This document shows positions 22,967 to 34,172 of a stretch of DNA of 64,000 bases, piece by piece. Origin of the DNA: Collybiopsis luxurians FD-317 M1 (Eukaryota > Basidiomycota > Agaricomycetes > Agaricales > Omphalotaceae); assembly GCA_000827265.1 (NCBI GenBank), contig KN834760.1:653818-717817 (forward strand). Reading direction: 5' to 3'. Position 1 is the first letter of the stretch. Every line of letters begins with the position of its first letter. The position numbers were made by a program, and so were the translations under genes. Under the pieces are notes generated by a model. That model saw only the letters and a list, made by a program, of their open reading frames with translations, made no database searches and was not told the DNA's origin.

Positions 22967-24529
22967 AGGGCGTCGTGCTATTGCAGTAGGGAGGGATGAG
23001 GACAGAATGGCTTGCGACGAAAGGGATAGCGAAATAATAGGCAAAGTAATGTCGAATTCCGAGGGAAGGTGAAAGGAAGGATACCATAACGACCCACAAT
23101 GCATTAGAACCACTAGACTTTGAAATTGTATATTTTTCTTTTCGTTTTTAGTTGCTTGCTCATCTTTTGCGGATGCTCTGATGCCCTCCGTGGTGAGGGT
23201 TGTTGGAAATGGCTATATGACTCATCAACTCCGTTCTCGTATCTTCGTTTTATCGTATGCCTTCTTTTCTTCCTTGTGTGCGTATGTATAATCGAGTTCA
23301 GGCCAGTTCAGAGTTAGCAGAAATGGATGTTTGAGAGAGTGCTAATGCATAAAGGAAGTAACTTGCCGAGTCATTGCGGAGTAGCTACAGGGTCTGATAT
23401 GTACCATTCGGAAAGTTTTGAGGTGGACTGTTGGGAAATGCCGACCGGCACCGGTAAGTAGCAGTCTTCTGGAGCTCCTTCAGCGAGAGGTTTCTCAAAC
23501 GGTGGTGTTAAATTGGGAGGCAGAAGGGAAGGAAAGAAACTTCTCCTACCGCCTATCTCTAAAGAGGAAAGGGCCGGGGTAAAAATTAGTAAAGGAGGGA
23601 CAAGGAGGGGAAATAGAAGATAGAATTTTAGAAAGAGATCCAGCAGGTTATTGAGAAATTTTGGTTTTCTCCATGGGGTTTTCCTTTTCCTTGCGAGCGC
23701 AGATCGGAATAAACGTTATGGAATCGATAACTGGGGTTTTGCTTCTTCCTCTTGGACAGCGGCCGCCACCCGCTGCCCGCTGCTATTCCAGGGTACGTAC
23801 TGCGTACGACACTAGAGTATGTGACCATATAATTGTGCTACTTACTAATAATCTTGGCGTTAATTTTTCTTCTAATTTTCAGATCTTGAACACTGTAAGA
23901 ATTAAGCGAATGACTATTGAGAGCTCAGACTTGTTTGAGTGAGCATGTTGACCACTGGTCAGTTCATCCCGGGAATTGGGACGAAGAACACAGGATTTTC
24001 AACGAACTAAGTCGTAGCTAAAATTGGCCGTAAATTTGGAGGGTACTTCGAACCTGAAGTTGAGACTAGATTGTTGATCGTCTGATGCACAATGTACTGC
24101 ACTCATGTGGCTACGTTAGAGCTGTAATTCTTACACGTCTGGCGCATTTCTGGCATACAAGTTCTTTCTCGAGCTGTAGCTTGTGCAGCTGTAGGGTCAT
24201 TCTTGAAGATACCGAGCGTAAATTTCCGGATCCACGAGCATGGATGCGCATCCAAGCCACTTAAAGAACTGGAAGCCTCCTTCCTGCGGCTAGTACATAC
24301 CAATTGAGGTCTACCTCTAATGCAATGGATGGCGTATCTCTGTACCTCCTGCGGTGGGTTACTTTTCTAAATACTGTACTACTGTTGGATCCGCTGTTAC
24401 TGATGCTGCGATGGAGTATGCACTTGTCTCATTTTTGAATCTCGTATCCGCGCATTAGACTCGATCCAGCTCTTCGACTCCCGCTGCTGATATGGGACCG
24501 CCACGAAAGGGTACCATTGAAATCGAAGG
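22967..24529. other. Intergenic, no gene recognised
   Basis: Short open frames only, none with a recognisable motif. Separates the GDPD gene from the SDR array. Confidence 0.45.
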
Positions 24530-24537
24530 TATAAAAG
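24530..24537 (+). promoter_or_regulatory. TATA box of SDR copy 1
   Basis: TATAAAAG begins 40 nt before the ATG. The same box is found at similar spacing before both other SDR copies. Confidence 0.7.
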
Positions 24538-24569
24538 ACTCGTCTAACTGCATTGAGCGTTAGGTCAAA

Positions 24570-25566
24570 ATGGATTCCCTTGCTTTGACAAAAACCTTTC
24601 GCCGCGATACATATCCTGCCATTTCACCTTATCAACCTTCCCTCAGCCAAGCCGGTAAAACTGTGTTTATAACAGGTGGTGGAGATGGAATAGGCTTTGA
24701 AATCGCTAGATCCTTTGCCAAAGCTTCTGCTTCCAGAATCATCCTCTTCAGTCGTCGAAGTGGCGTTTTGGAGAATGCAGCTTCCAAGCTGCGAGACGAG
24801 TTCAAGAATAAAGGCACATTATTCATTCCATGGCAAGGAGATCTGGGCGACGACTCTTCTATCGAAGGCATCTGGGATTATCTGCATTCCCAGAACATCT
24901 TTGTTCATGTCTTAGTCCTCAATGCCGTTTACACTGGCCCAGTTTGGCTTGCCGATACATTGAAAATAGGCAAGCAGGAACTAATGAAGACGTTCAACGC
25001 CAACGTCGGAGGCAACTTTTTGATGTTGGAGAAATTTGTCAATCAGACTTTACGCCCGGTAGGGCAGCAACTCAATTTAATCAACGTCTCGACAGCCGGT
25101 GTCCATATAACTCCCCCGTTCTATAACCCTACCTCCAAAGCAGCATTCACAGGAATACTTGGCAGGATCGCTAACGAGCGTTCTGTTGAGGACATTCAGA
25201 TTATATCTTTTCATCCTGGACTAATGTATTCAGAGGGCAAGGCCGAATATTTAAACCGAGCATCTTACAGCCAGTGGGATAAGTGTAGGTCTTCTTAATC
25301 AGTACACGCCGCACAGTAGATACCATACTAAGTGGGATTTCTGTTCGTTAGTGGAACTAGCTGGGGACTTCTCAGTTTGGGCATCCTCTCCAGAAGCAGC
25401 TTGGCTACATGGTCGCTTTACTTGGGCAAACTGGGATGTTGAAGAACTGAAAGCGAATGCCAAGTTTGTGACGAGGGTGAAGGAGGAGAAGAGCTTCTTG
25501 AAGCCCGGCATAGCAGGATTATCTTCTCCGACTCACGAGGAGTGGGGGAGTAGGCTCTATGTGTGA
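24570..25566 (+). CDS. Short-chain dehydrogenase/reductase, tandem copy 1 (309 aa)
   Basis: NAD(P)-dependent oxidoreductase with a Rossmann fold; substrate unknown. Exons 24570-25284 and 25352-25566 (67-nt intron, phase 1) join WDK to LELAGDFSVW. The nucleotide-binding motif TGGGDGIG is at ~34-41, and the LNA strand (VHVLVLNAVY) and NVST strand are present. The expected YxxxK catalytic pair is replaced by a Y-x4-K spacing (FYNPTSK), the same as in copy 2. The C-terminal exon (GDFSVWASSPEAAWLHGRF, ANWDVEELK) is nearly the same in all three copies and resembles the tail of other fungal SDRs of this group. No signal peptide. Confidence 0.9.
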
Positions 25567-26159
25567 TCTATCTAGCTTGCACCAGATGATTAATAGAAAT
25601 CGTGCACCGTCTTGTACTCCTTTTTTGCCACAATCTCTTTATCGCTTTCTGATTAAGCAAATGTGAGCTTTAAGGCAAGCTGTTACACTTTTCTGCGAAT
25701 GCGGCGAAAGCTCAAAGTTGGATTACAGTATTCAACAGGAGGCCGGTAGAAAGCAGTAATTTTTTAGGGAAGGACCTGCCAAATAATGAATTGGCGTCAA
25801 ATTTCCCTTTTGGTTCAGGTAGACCTTGCTTTGACCGCCGGTCGGGCCGCTCGCCAATGCCGATTTACTTTGTTTTCTTGTTTTCCAGACGTGGATTAGA
25901 CAAGTAGAGCATATTAAGCAAGAATGAGCGTAGAAGGCGTAGGTGAGACTCTACTCGAGTATAGGTTCATAATGCAACACACGAACGTGAAGATCAATTT
26001 ATTGTCTCAGTCTCATTCAATGGCATCCTTCCAGTACCGAGTGTTCCCCTCCTGTGCTGTCAAGCTCTATCATCTTTAGCTGCACCCCAGTGATATGCCC
26101 TTTCAGACTCAATTTCTGCTCCTTCTGTGTGCATTTTTATTCAGCATACATTTGAGCCT
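25567..26159. other. Intergenic, 3' flank of SDR copy 1
   Basis: Contains a TTTGACCGCCGG motif near 25.83 kb that recurs downstream of SDR copies 2 (~28.65 kb) and 3 (~31.17 kb, as TTTGACCACCGC). This suggests the duplicated unit includes ~0.3 kb of 3' flank. No gene. Confidence 0.5.
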
Positions 26160-26480
26160 TTTGTGCACAATCCTTTGGTCGCACCAGTCAAGGTCACCCT
26201 AAAATAGATAAGATCAGATATAACTACCCTAAACCCTAAACCTAACTCCTAACCTTTCGCGCTTTGCGCGAGCACCCTGCGGGTGCCCCTAACCCCTAAC
26301 CCAGCGCGCCTTCGGCGTGAGCCTAACCCCTAACCCTAACCATCTAACTATCTAACAATAGAGCCATTTGTTAGCAATGTCGCAGACAGTTCCCACATGT
26401 TAGGGCTAGCGGAAACTGCCTGCAACATTGCTTAATCTTAGGGTGGTCACCGGTCGTTACCAAAGATTGTTCACAATTGT
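26160..26480. mobile_element. Foldback/MITE-like element with imperfect terminal inverted repeats
   Basis: The left end (ACAATCCTTTGGTCGCACC...GGTCACCCTAA, ~26.17-26.21 kb) is the imperfect inverse of the right end (TTAGGGTGGTCACCGG...ACCAAAGATTGT, ~26.44-26.48 kb). The interior has a second imperfect inverted repeat (26374-26394 against 26411-26431) and a telomere-like tract. It has no coding capacity. Target-site duplication was not established. Confidence 0.5.
26220..26345. repeat. Interstitial telomere-like CCCTAA tract with small GC hairpins
   Basis: Degenerate CCCTAA/CCCCTAA units (complement TTAGGG, the usual fungal telomere repeat) are interrupted by short GC-rich palindromes such as TTCGCGCTTTGCGCGAG and ACCCTGCGGGTGCC. 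It lies inside the foldback element, between SDR copies 1 and 2. Confidence 0.75.
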
Positions 26481-26562
26481 TTGTTTGGTAGCACCAAAAA
26501 TTGTGAACAATAACTGTGGTATTGGGTGTACATTTTCAGTGGAGCTTCAATTTAACGGATAC

Positions 26563-26711
26563 TGTACCATTTCGATCAGCTCGGCAGTCACAGGTCATAG
26601 CCGATTTTCAAAGACCCCGCCAATAATCTTCTTTTGATTTTTCGGATTTTTTTTCGGATTAATTTTTGGGCGCTTATTGTGGGAATTTGCCGAGCTGATC
26701 GAAATGGTACA
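26563..26711. repeat. 24-bp perfect inverted repeat with 101-bp spacer
   Basis: The arm at 26563-26586 (TGTACCATTTCGATCAGCTC...) is the exact inverse of 26688-26711. The spacer is AT-rich. It could be the termini of another small non-autonomous element next to the foldback element. Confidence 0.7.
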
Positions 26712-26959
26712 ATAGTATTGCCTATCTGATGCCAGCTCCCTTCATTCATCGCAACTTATGTCTGGCATATATTCACCAACTCGAACTCAGCGCATACCGC
26801 TGAATCCGACTCCATCATTTCATGTGGTTCATCCTTACACCTGCGGCCACTACCTACTGTTCAATAAGCTTAAAAATACACACTCGCGGCTGACTACTAT
26901 TATTTACCGCTTCTTTCTACGAATGGAAATTAGCCAATACCGGTGAAAACGGGAGAGGG

Positions 26960-26967
26960 TATAAAAG
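26960..26967 (+). promoter_or_regulatory. TATA box of SDR copy 2
   Basis: TATAAAAG begins 40 nt before the ATG of copy 2 and aligns with the box of copy 1. Confidence 0.7.
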
Positions 26968-26999
26968 GCTCATCCAGCCGTGTCTGAAAATGCATCGAT

Positions 27000-27981
27000 A
27001 TGGATTGCCTGAGTTTGACCAAGACTTTTCGTCGCGACACATATCCAGCCATCTCACCTGATAAACCGTCCCTCAGCCAGGCTGGAAAAACCGTAGTTAT
27101 CACTGGCGGAGGTAGTGGGATAGGCCTCCGAATTTCCAGGTCATTCGCCAAAGCTTCTGCTTCAAGGATCATCCTTGTTAGTCGTCGGAATGATGTTTTG
27201 GAAGACGCAGCTTCGAAGCTGCGAGCAGAGTTCAAAGGAACTGGCACAATCTTCATCGCACAACAAGCAGATCTCAGTGACGACTCTTCGATTGCCAGCC
27301 TTTGGGATACTTTGCATTCTCAGAACATCTTTGTCCATGTTCTGATCCTCAACGCCGTTCATGATGGCCCATTGTGGCCTACTGATGCGGCGAGAATGGA
27401 TAAGCAGGATATGATGCACACGTTCAAGGTTAATTTTGGCGGCAACTACTCTATGGTAGCAAGGTTCCTTGGTCAGCCTCTTCGTCCAAGAGGCCAGCAG
27501 CTCAATCTCGTTAACGTCTCGACCGCTGGCGTTCACATTAATCCTCCGTTCTACAACGCTACCTCTAAAACAGCATTCACCGCTCTACTCGGCAGAATTT
27601 CCGATGAACGTTCTGTTGATGACGCTCAAATTATTTCTTTCCATCCTGGATTAGTATACTCGGAGGGCAAGACCAAAGCTTTCGAGCGAGTTTCGTACAA
27701 ATGGGATACAAGTAGGTCTCATTAAGATTAGTACTACTAATACTAAATTGATTTTATGTTGCACAGTGGAATTGGCTGGAGACTTTTCCGTTTGGGCGTC
27801 TTCTCAGGAAGCGGCTTGGTTGCACGGTCGTTTTGTATGGGCAAATTGGGACGTTGAGGAGCTGAAAGTCGATCCTGAGATCATGAAGCGGGTGAAGGAG
27901 GAGAAGAGCTTCTTGAAACTCGGGGTAAACGGATTGTCTGCTCCCACTTTCGAGGAGTTGGAGAATAGATTATATAAGTGA
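27000..27981 (+). CDS. Short-chain dehydrogenase/reductase, tandem copy 2 (308 aa)
   Basis: Exons 27000-27711 and 27767-27981 (55-nt intron with GTAGGT donor) join in phase WDT-MELAGDF. The Rossmann motif is TGGGSGIG, intact. The LNAV strand (VHVLILNAV) and NVST strand are conserved. The catalytic region reads FYNATSK, so Tyr and Lys are five residues apart rather than four. The tail exon is nearly identical in size (215 nt) to those of copies 1 and 3. It looks like the best preserved copy at the cofactor site. Substrate and pathway unknown; there is no biosynthetic cluster around it. Confidence 0.9.
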
Positions 27982-29913
27982 TTAAATCGTGTAGTCCATA
28001 GATATTGCTCTTGGTGACTTTGTAGTATCTTATCTAGAGGATTGGTCAGAAAGTATATTGATTCTGAACATTCTCCAGAAAAATTCTTCATTTGATTGCC
28101 GGGCGCTCGCATTGCCGACTACAATTAATACCAAGAGCTAAGCGCACTTTTTCTCCAACATATTCAGTAATACGAGTCTATCTTCCGAGGGACTGCATAG
28201 ACTTCTGGTACACTGATGAAAGGGATGACCATGATTGAAAATCTCACTTTTTGAGAGTGTCAATGAGGCTGCATCGAATGAGATTGCGCACAAAACCAAA
28301 AGGCAGTGAACATTGTACGTTCAGCCTTGTGAAAGAAAAAGGATTAAAGTTGAAAGGAAGGAAGTATGCTTTCTCCTCCATCGATAGCTGGCGAGTGAGA
28401 CACGGCCGGGTATGCAGCAGGGGGCGGCAAAAGGACGGCATGCCACTGGGTGACTAACGGCAACGGGCTGTTCATTAACGGTTAGCTTTCTTATCAAAGG
28501 GTTTTTCTTCCTCGTAATCACAGAGAAATGTTCCTATTCCAAGTGGATTGACTTCAAGTTTTGCTACGCAGCAAAAGAATAAATATAATCCCAGATCAGA
28601 GGACCGGATCAGAAACACCGTGTCATTCTTCCTCTTCTAGACAGTTTTGACCGCCGGCCGCTACTCATACTGCATATCATTTCAGGTGGTTTGCGCGGGC
28701 GATTCTTCATCTTCAAGTCGGTGAGTACTTTTTTCGTGACTGTTGTGAGCTCTGATAGACCTGCTGGAATGTTCTCCAATTAACGATTGGCTATCCCGGT
28801 TTTTCTAAGGTGTATCCGGCGTGCGCCAGGTCCCTGCCCACTCTCGGCAGCGAGGTGACGTGATACACATATATTTTCGATGACATATTGCATTATCGGT
28901 CAAATTAAATGGATTACATATGTTGCGTCATTTCGTGTCGAGGACCTTTACCTTCCGGCATCCCTGCTCACTCCTTCACAGAATCAGTTTTGAGAATATC
29001 GCCAGTATCATAAATATTCTATCCTTTCCTATCCTGGAACAAACAACCAAGATGCTGTGAGTAGGAGACCTGAAGCTTGACTCTACCGAGGCTTTCAGTT
29101 GTAGTTTCCACACATTCAACCCCCACTCACATTCCTCAATTTTGGACGTATATTCCGTGTTCTAATGCATTCGGTCCTGCTGCCTAAGGCTCAGATTTAA
29201 ACCGCGAACGAACTAGAACAAATGGAGCAAGTTGTCCAACCTATCAGTCGACGTACGTATTTACTTTCGCGGCCTAAAATTGAATTGGAATGGTTGAATC
29301 GGCATCCATAGCTCGGGCTCGGGGATTCTGAAAATGAGGTGGTACTAAGTCTATGGAGTATCCAGCTGGTATCTGCTGGTATCCAGTATCAGTACTGTGT
29401 CCGACCGCGGGCTAGTACTTGATGTGTGAAAACAAATCGCAACGTCTGAGGCCTTACGTTACACTGGCACCGATGTCTAGTTATCTAATCTACAAGCTTG
29501 AAGGAAGGAAGGAAGGAAGGAAGTTTGTTTATTTACTGTAAGCCACTGGGAACTTTGCTGCGAACTCTTAGTACGTGCGTTCGTTCGTCTTACCCTCCAA
29601 TGCCGTACCGTCTCCTCGTTGATATCAGGATCTTTATATTATCTTCCATTCTAAATATATGTTTTCGCTCCAATTTCAATTCAAGTTGCTACCTGGAACC
29701 CATCGGCAGTAGTTTCTGCTTCACGCCATTGAATTTATCTCCTACTTCTTCTTTGCGGCTTTTTACCTATTCCCATCTGGCTGGCTGGTAGTATATACCT
29801 CGTTTTTCCGAACGTATTCACATTGATCTCTAGCGACTCGAATTTGTATTACCATGTTGATTTTTGTCACTGGCGAGAAAACGGAATCTGGGGAAATTTA
29901 ATGGATTTGAAAG
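27982..29913. other. Intergenic between SDR copies 2 and 3
   Basis: No gene recognised. Includes a TTTGACCGCCGG block near 28.65 kb shared with the other SDR 3' flanks, and a (GGAA)n microsatellite at ~29500-29522. Confidence 0.45.
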
Positions 29914-29921
29914 TATAAAAG
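29914..29921 (+). promoter_or_regulatory. TATA box of SDR copy 3
   Basis: TATAAAAG begins 45 nt before the ATG of copy 3. Confidence 0.7.
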
Positions 29922-29958
29922 GCTCCCCTAACCGCATGAACGTTACACTTGCATCGAA

Positions 29959-30947
29959 ATGGACTCCCTCAGTTTGACCAAGACATTCCACCATAACACG
30001 TACCCGGCCATCTCACCTCTCAAACCCACCCTTAGCCAAGCCGGTAAAACCGTTCTCATCACCGGCGGAGGAGATGAAAAGGGTATCGAAATCGCCAGGT
30101 CGTTCGCCAAAGCCTCCGCTTCCAGAATCATTCTCGTCAGTCGTCGAATTGGCGTTCTAGAGGATGCAGCTTCGAAGCTTCAGGACGAGTTCAAAGCCAC
30201 TAGCACAATAATTCTCGCACGACAAGTGGATCTCGCCGACCTATCATCAATTGCGGATCTTTGGGATTATTTGCATGCTCAAAAGATCTTCGTTCATGTA
30301 CTGGTGCTCAACGCCACTTGTGGTGGCCCGATGGAAACCGAAACGTTAATTATGGACTACATGGATATGAGAAAAGCGTTCCATACCAATGTCGGAGGCG
30401 GTATCACGATGTCACAAAGATTTGCCAAGCAGCCTCTTCGTCCAGAGGGGCAGCAGCTCAACCTCGTGAATCTCTTGACGGCTAGCCTCCATATGGATTC
30501 CCCTAACTATGCTCGAATTTCTAAAGCTGCATTTGCTGGAATCCTCGGAAGAATCGCGAATGAGCGATCTGTTAAGGACATTCAGATTATATCTGTTCAT
30601 CCTGGGATGACATACTCGGAGAGCGACGCAAAACTAGGCAATTTAAGTGTTCACAAATGGGATAAGCGTACGTACACCTTTTTCGCGCATGATAATTGCC
30701 GTATAGAACTCAATTGGATTCACCTTCGTTAGCGGAATTAGTTGGTGATTTTTCCGTCTGGGCATCTTCCACGGAGGCGGCCTGGTTGCATGGTTGTTTT
30801 GTATGGGCTAACTGGGATGTAGAAGAGTTGAAAGATAACCACGACTTTGTGAAGCGGGTGAAAGAGGAGAAGAGCTTCTTAAAACTGGGGGTAGCAGGAT
30901 TATCTGCCCCCACATTCGAGGACTTTGAAAGCAAATTGTATATGTGA
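29959..30947 (+). CDS. Short-chain dehydrogenase/reductase-like, tandem copy 3 with altered cofactor motif (307 aa)
   Basis: Exons 29959-30667 and 30733-30947 (65-nt intron, GTACGT donor) join in phase WDK-PELVGDF. The open frame is intact, but the glycine motif of copies 1 and 2 (TGGGxGIG) reads TGGGDEKG, losing the middle glycine. The NVST strand is NLLT and the Tyr-Lys region is NYARISK. The protein therefore keeps the fold-like sequence and the conserved tail but has changed both cofactor-binding and catalytic segments. It is likely a non-enzymatic or changed-function paralogue, or an early stage of decay without frame breaks (inference). Confidence 0.85.
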
Positions 30948-31991
30948 TTAGATGAGGGTTTTGAGTAATCCGTTTCTTGTTCGATGTTTCCCTATAGCAA
31001 TAACTTGATAAACCGCCGATTCTGGATTCAATGGCAGGCAAATGTTTACCCATTTCTTAAATATGCTCTGCGTCGTATCGCTCGATCAACGCAAATGAAG
31101 AAAAGGAAAGTTCTACTCTGCCAGACTTGTGGAGGATAGTTTTCCCGTTTTGGACAGAAAACCCTTGCTTTGACCACCGCCCCACTGCCGTCTCACAGTA
31201 GGCATGGGTCGAACTCATGCACACGAATCAATAGGAAATAACGCCTGAAGATCACCACAATCACCGTCTACGAGTCCCTCAGACTGTCGTCTGTATCAAC
31301 GCGACCCGTACCACTACAGTAGTCACGGAATTGCCGGTTCGAGGACGGCTAGAGGTAATTCTGGGGACCCTGGGTATCGTGGAATGAGTGGAAAATGGAT
31401 ATTGAAGGGTAACACGTATCAAATACGAATTCCAATGACCCGAACTTTGCGTCTGAAGGTTTGGAAGTCCAGTACGCTCAAAGTCAGCTTCAAGGGAGAA
31501 GGTATATATATCACCTTCTTGAATACCGTCGTGACATGGGGTATGCATCGCCTATGGGCGGCCGGAACGCGCCATTAAGAAAACATTGCGTTCGAGTCCT
31601 AAAAGGCAAGTAGTCTCACGCTGTTTGAACTTTATCTCATCTCATCTCATCTCATCGCTCAACCTTGACAGCTGGCAACGATGGCTGAGCTTGAAGGGAT
31701 CGTTGAACGCAGGTAAGTGGTAGCTTTCTTCGAGAGAAAAAGAGATAATCATTCAGATAGATACAAGAATCGCAAGAGTCGTTATGTTGTTAACCGAAAT
31801 CGACGAGCAAGGAGTAGAAAACAAGGGATACTATATAGAATATAATGTTCATCGTCAAGAAAACGCGGGAGAACAAGGAAAACAGCTTCGACGAGCCAAG
31901 CAGCTACTCAGCAACGAACGACATTCATCGCGAGCTCCTGCAAGGTATCGGCGAAGCCTTAGACAAGTGGGTGGCTGCATTCACCCATGGT
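30948..31991. other. Intergenic, no supported gene
   Basis: A weak two-exon frame starting at the ATG near 31681 (MAELEGIVER then a basic stretch) is possible but unsupported by any motif. Nothing else was recognised. Confidence 0.4.
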
Positions 31992-32740
31992 TCAGTGGAA
32001 GAGACAGTCTATTGCACCGGTCTCGAATTCCGGCTCTTCCATATCGGAATTGCCGGCAGCCCAGACGGACAGAGAGATGGAAAAGCTGGTGTCGTCTGAG
32101 CCATTGGTGAGCCCATCCATTTCTTCGGGGACCTCGAGGAAGTAGGCGGATCCGAAAATGGAGTCATCCCAGGAAGATAGACCGTTGAAGATGGACGGGG
32201 TTGCCAGGGAGTACTGAGCAGGACAAACGGCTCGCGCCTCTGGCATGTAATATTCATGATTGTTGATCTTCTCCTGAAAATTAACAATCATGGATATTAG
32301 GTGACATGGACGAGGGAAGTTCAGTGACACTCACCATTGGAGAAAGATGGACAAAGTTGACTTGGGGTCCGTAATCGTACGTGGCGCCATAGGACATCGC
32401 ACGGGAGTCGAGCTCATGCAGCTGCAGCTCTAACTCGGTTTTCCAGGCCGGGGACGCGAGTGGAGCAAGACTCGTTGCAGCCGTTGCGTACGATGAGGCG
32501 AAGGAGGGCGAAGGGGAGGGCGGTGGGACGGGCAGGTCCCAGTCGAAGGAGGTCGTGGTCGTGGTGACTAGTTCCAGCGCCTCCGGCGTCCCAACTCTCG
32601 ATTCTGCGCACACCTACAGTGATAAAACGAAAGAATTAATTCAACCTGTCCTGCAGCAAATGGACGCTAGACATTACCTCCAAACGGTCCTTTAAGGATT
32701 GGTGATCGAGAGTGCGAGCGTTTGGTTCAGTGAAGACCAT
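31992..32740 (-). CDS. Unknown small protein, 207 aa, three exons
   Basis: Not recognised. Exons 32740-32678, 32613-32335 and 32273-31992 join in phase (624 nt), with introns of 64 and 61 nt bearing proper GTAATG/GTGAGT donors and TGTAG/TTCAG acceptors. The protein begins MVFTEPNARTLDHQSLKDRLE. It then has a Pro/Ser/Ala-rich low-complexity stretch (PVPPPSPSPSFASS), a short helix (ELELQLHELDSRA) and an acidic C-terminus (EVPEEMDGL, DMEEPEFETG). No membrane segment or signal peptide. The composition would suit a disordered regulatory protein. The clean splice structure is the main support. Confidence 0.6.
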
Positions 32741-33639
32741 GGTTGAGTCTAGAGCTTGAGTAGCAAAGCCGATGTGGAAAATGGGAATAATGGGAATAGT
32801 GGGTGAGGTGATAACGGTGCTGGGATGTGGTTCTGACAATAGTTGATGCTCGAACGGAGGAAAGAAAGAAGCTGGGGAATCCAACGCGACCAAAATGCGG
32901 CTCTTTTGTACTCTCCTAATCTCCATTCTTTCCGAACTTTTGGTCTATTGTCAGTGTGGCGCATGTCATTCGATTCCAAAAAAGGCTCTCAGTCGTAAAT
33001 CTCAATAAAGCTGTTCACTCCCATGTTCTCCTAATTCCTTTTCTAATTCTCCGCTGTTATCTCGAATCTCGAGATCCCCGTCTCTTCTCGCAACATGCAT
33101 CCGTGTGTAGAATCGCTCGGTCAAAGCAGTTCTGTCAAACATATAATATTAAAATATTTAATTTTGATTCCAACAGGGCCGCCTGATGACTGCAACGTCT
33201 AATCACCGTGTTCGAACAATTCATTCATCTCGTTTGACATGTAAATGATGGGCACGTCTTGTTCCTCAAAATGGAAAACGCTAATCGTTTGGGCCTGTCG
33301 GAGAGACAAAGCAAGGAGAGATTTTTAACAATACTTTGGCCGTTCTATTGACCGTCCAATTTGGGAAGATGACGACGGTGATTGACATGCCGTGAAAAAT
33401 CACGTTCATGGGATTTTTTCTTTGTCGCCATCTGCTCGGATTTCGAGGGTCTTTTTTGTCGGAAAATGGGGCGAACACGTTTATGGGGTTTACGGATGGA
33501 CTGCGAGACAGTTCAACGTTCACTGCCACTCTAATTTCTAGTCAATCAACAGGCAGACCGTGAACCAGCATCAACGCCCACATACTGCCTTCTCCATCCG
33601 ACTCCCTCACCAGCGGCCAGCCTGGAGCTCCGATCGCGT
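32741..33639. other. Intergenic, no gene recognised
   Basis: 5' flank of the small unknown gene, then sequence without a supportable frame. Confidence 0.45.
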
Positions 33640-34100
33640 TACATAGTCTATCTCTATCAGGGGAGGTTTACGTGCTCTTCCACGCCTGGATTCCCCTCCG
33701 CAACAAAATCCCCGACAGTAATATGAATCCAAACCCCAAAATAACCGTCGACATCGCAGCGCTGACCACGCGGCGGACAGAAGGACCCACTGGCAACAGT
33801 TAGTACGGCTCGCCTTGTGTTGGCGAACTGACTGACTTACAACAGAAACAATGACGAAATGGAGAATACACACACTGCATGTTCGCAGCCTCATCGCAAC
33901 TCGCCACCGAGACCTTCCCCCTCCCAAATTTTGCCCAGAATCCATAGTCTATTCCTTCCGCAAATAACTGGCATGCTCAGACTTTTCATGACTGAGTCCG
34001 CCCCCTCCCCAAATCCTCGACAACAACATGAAATCAACTCTAGACTTCGAACAGGTTTCAAAGCCTGCAATACACACATTACAGTCTCCATCCGGTTCCC
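33640..34100 (-). repeat. Decayed tandem copies of the last exon of the MFS gene
   Basis: Segments at ~33.64-33.83 and ~33.93-34.08 kb resemble the MFS terminal exon at 34.14-34.33 kb. Shared landmarks are ATCTCTATCAG/CTCTATCTGC, a run like ACAAAATCCCCGACAGTAAT against CCAAAATCCTCGATATCGAC, GAATCCAAACCCCAAAATAA against GAACCCAACCCCCAGAATC, and TTGGCGAACTGACT against TTGGCGAGCTGACT. No open transporter frame remains. Confidence 0.6.
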
Positions 34101-34172
34101 TCCCAGCGGGCACCTTTGGACAGCCTCGAACGCATTATATAGTGTACCTCTATCTGCTATGGATTTACATGC

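Noticed and set aside
26220..26345. True chromosome end or assembly join at the telomere-like tract
   Set aside because: Normal gene-bearing sequence continues on both sides with related SDR copies, and the units are degenerate. An interstitial tract is the simpler reading.
31290..31615. Possible tRNA suggested by GTTCGAG/GTTCGAGTCC sequences
   Set aside because: No matching acceptor stem or anticodon arm could be formed.
31681..31860. Two-exon micro-ORF starting MAELEGIVER
   Set aside because: Only weak splice sites and a basic low-complexity product; no support beyond an ATG.
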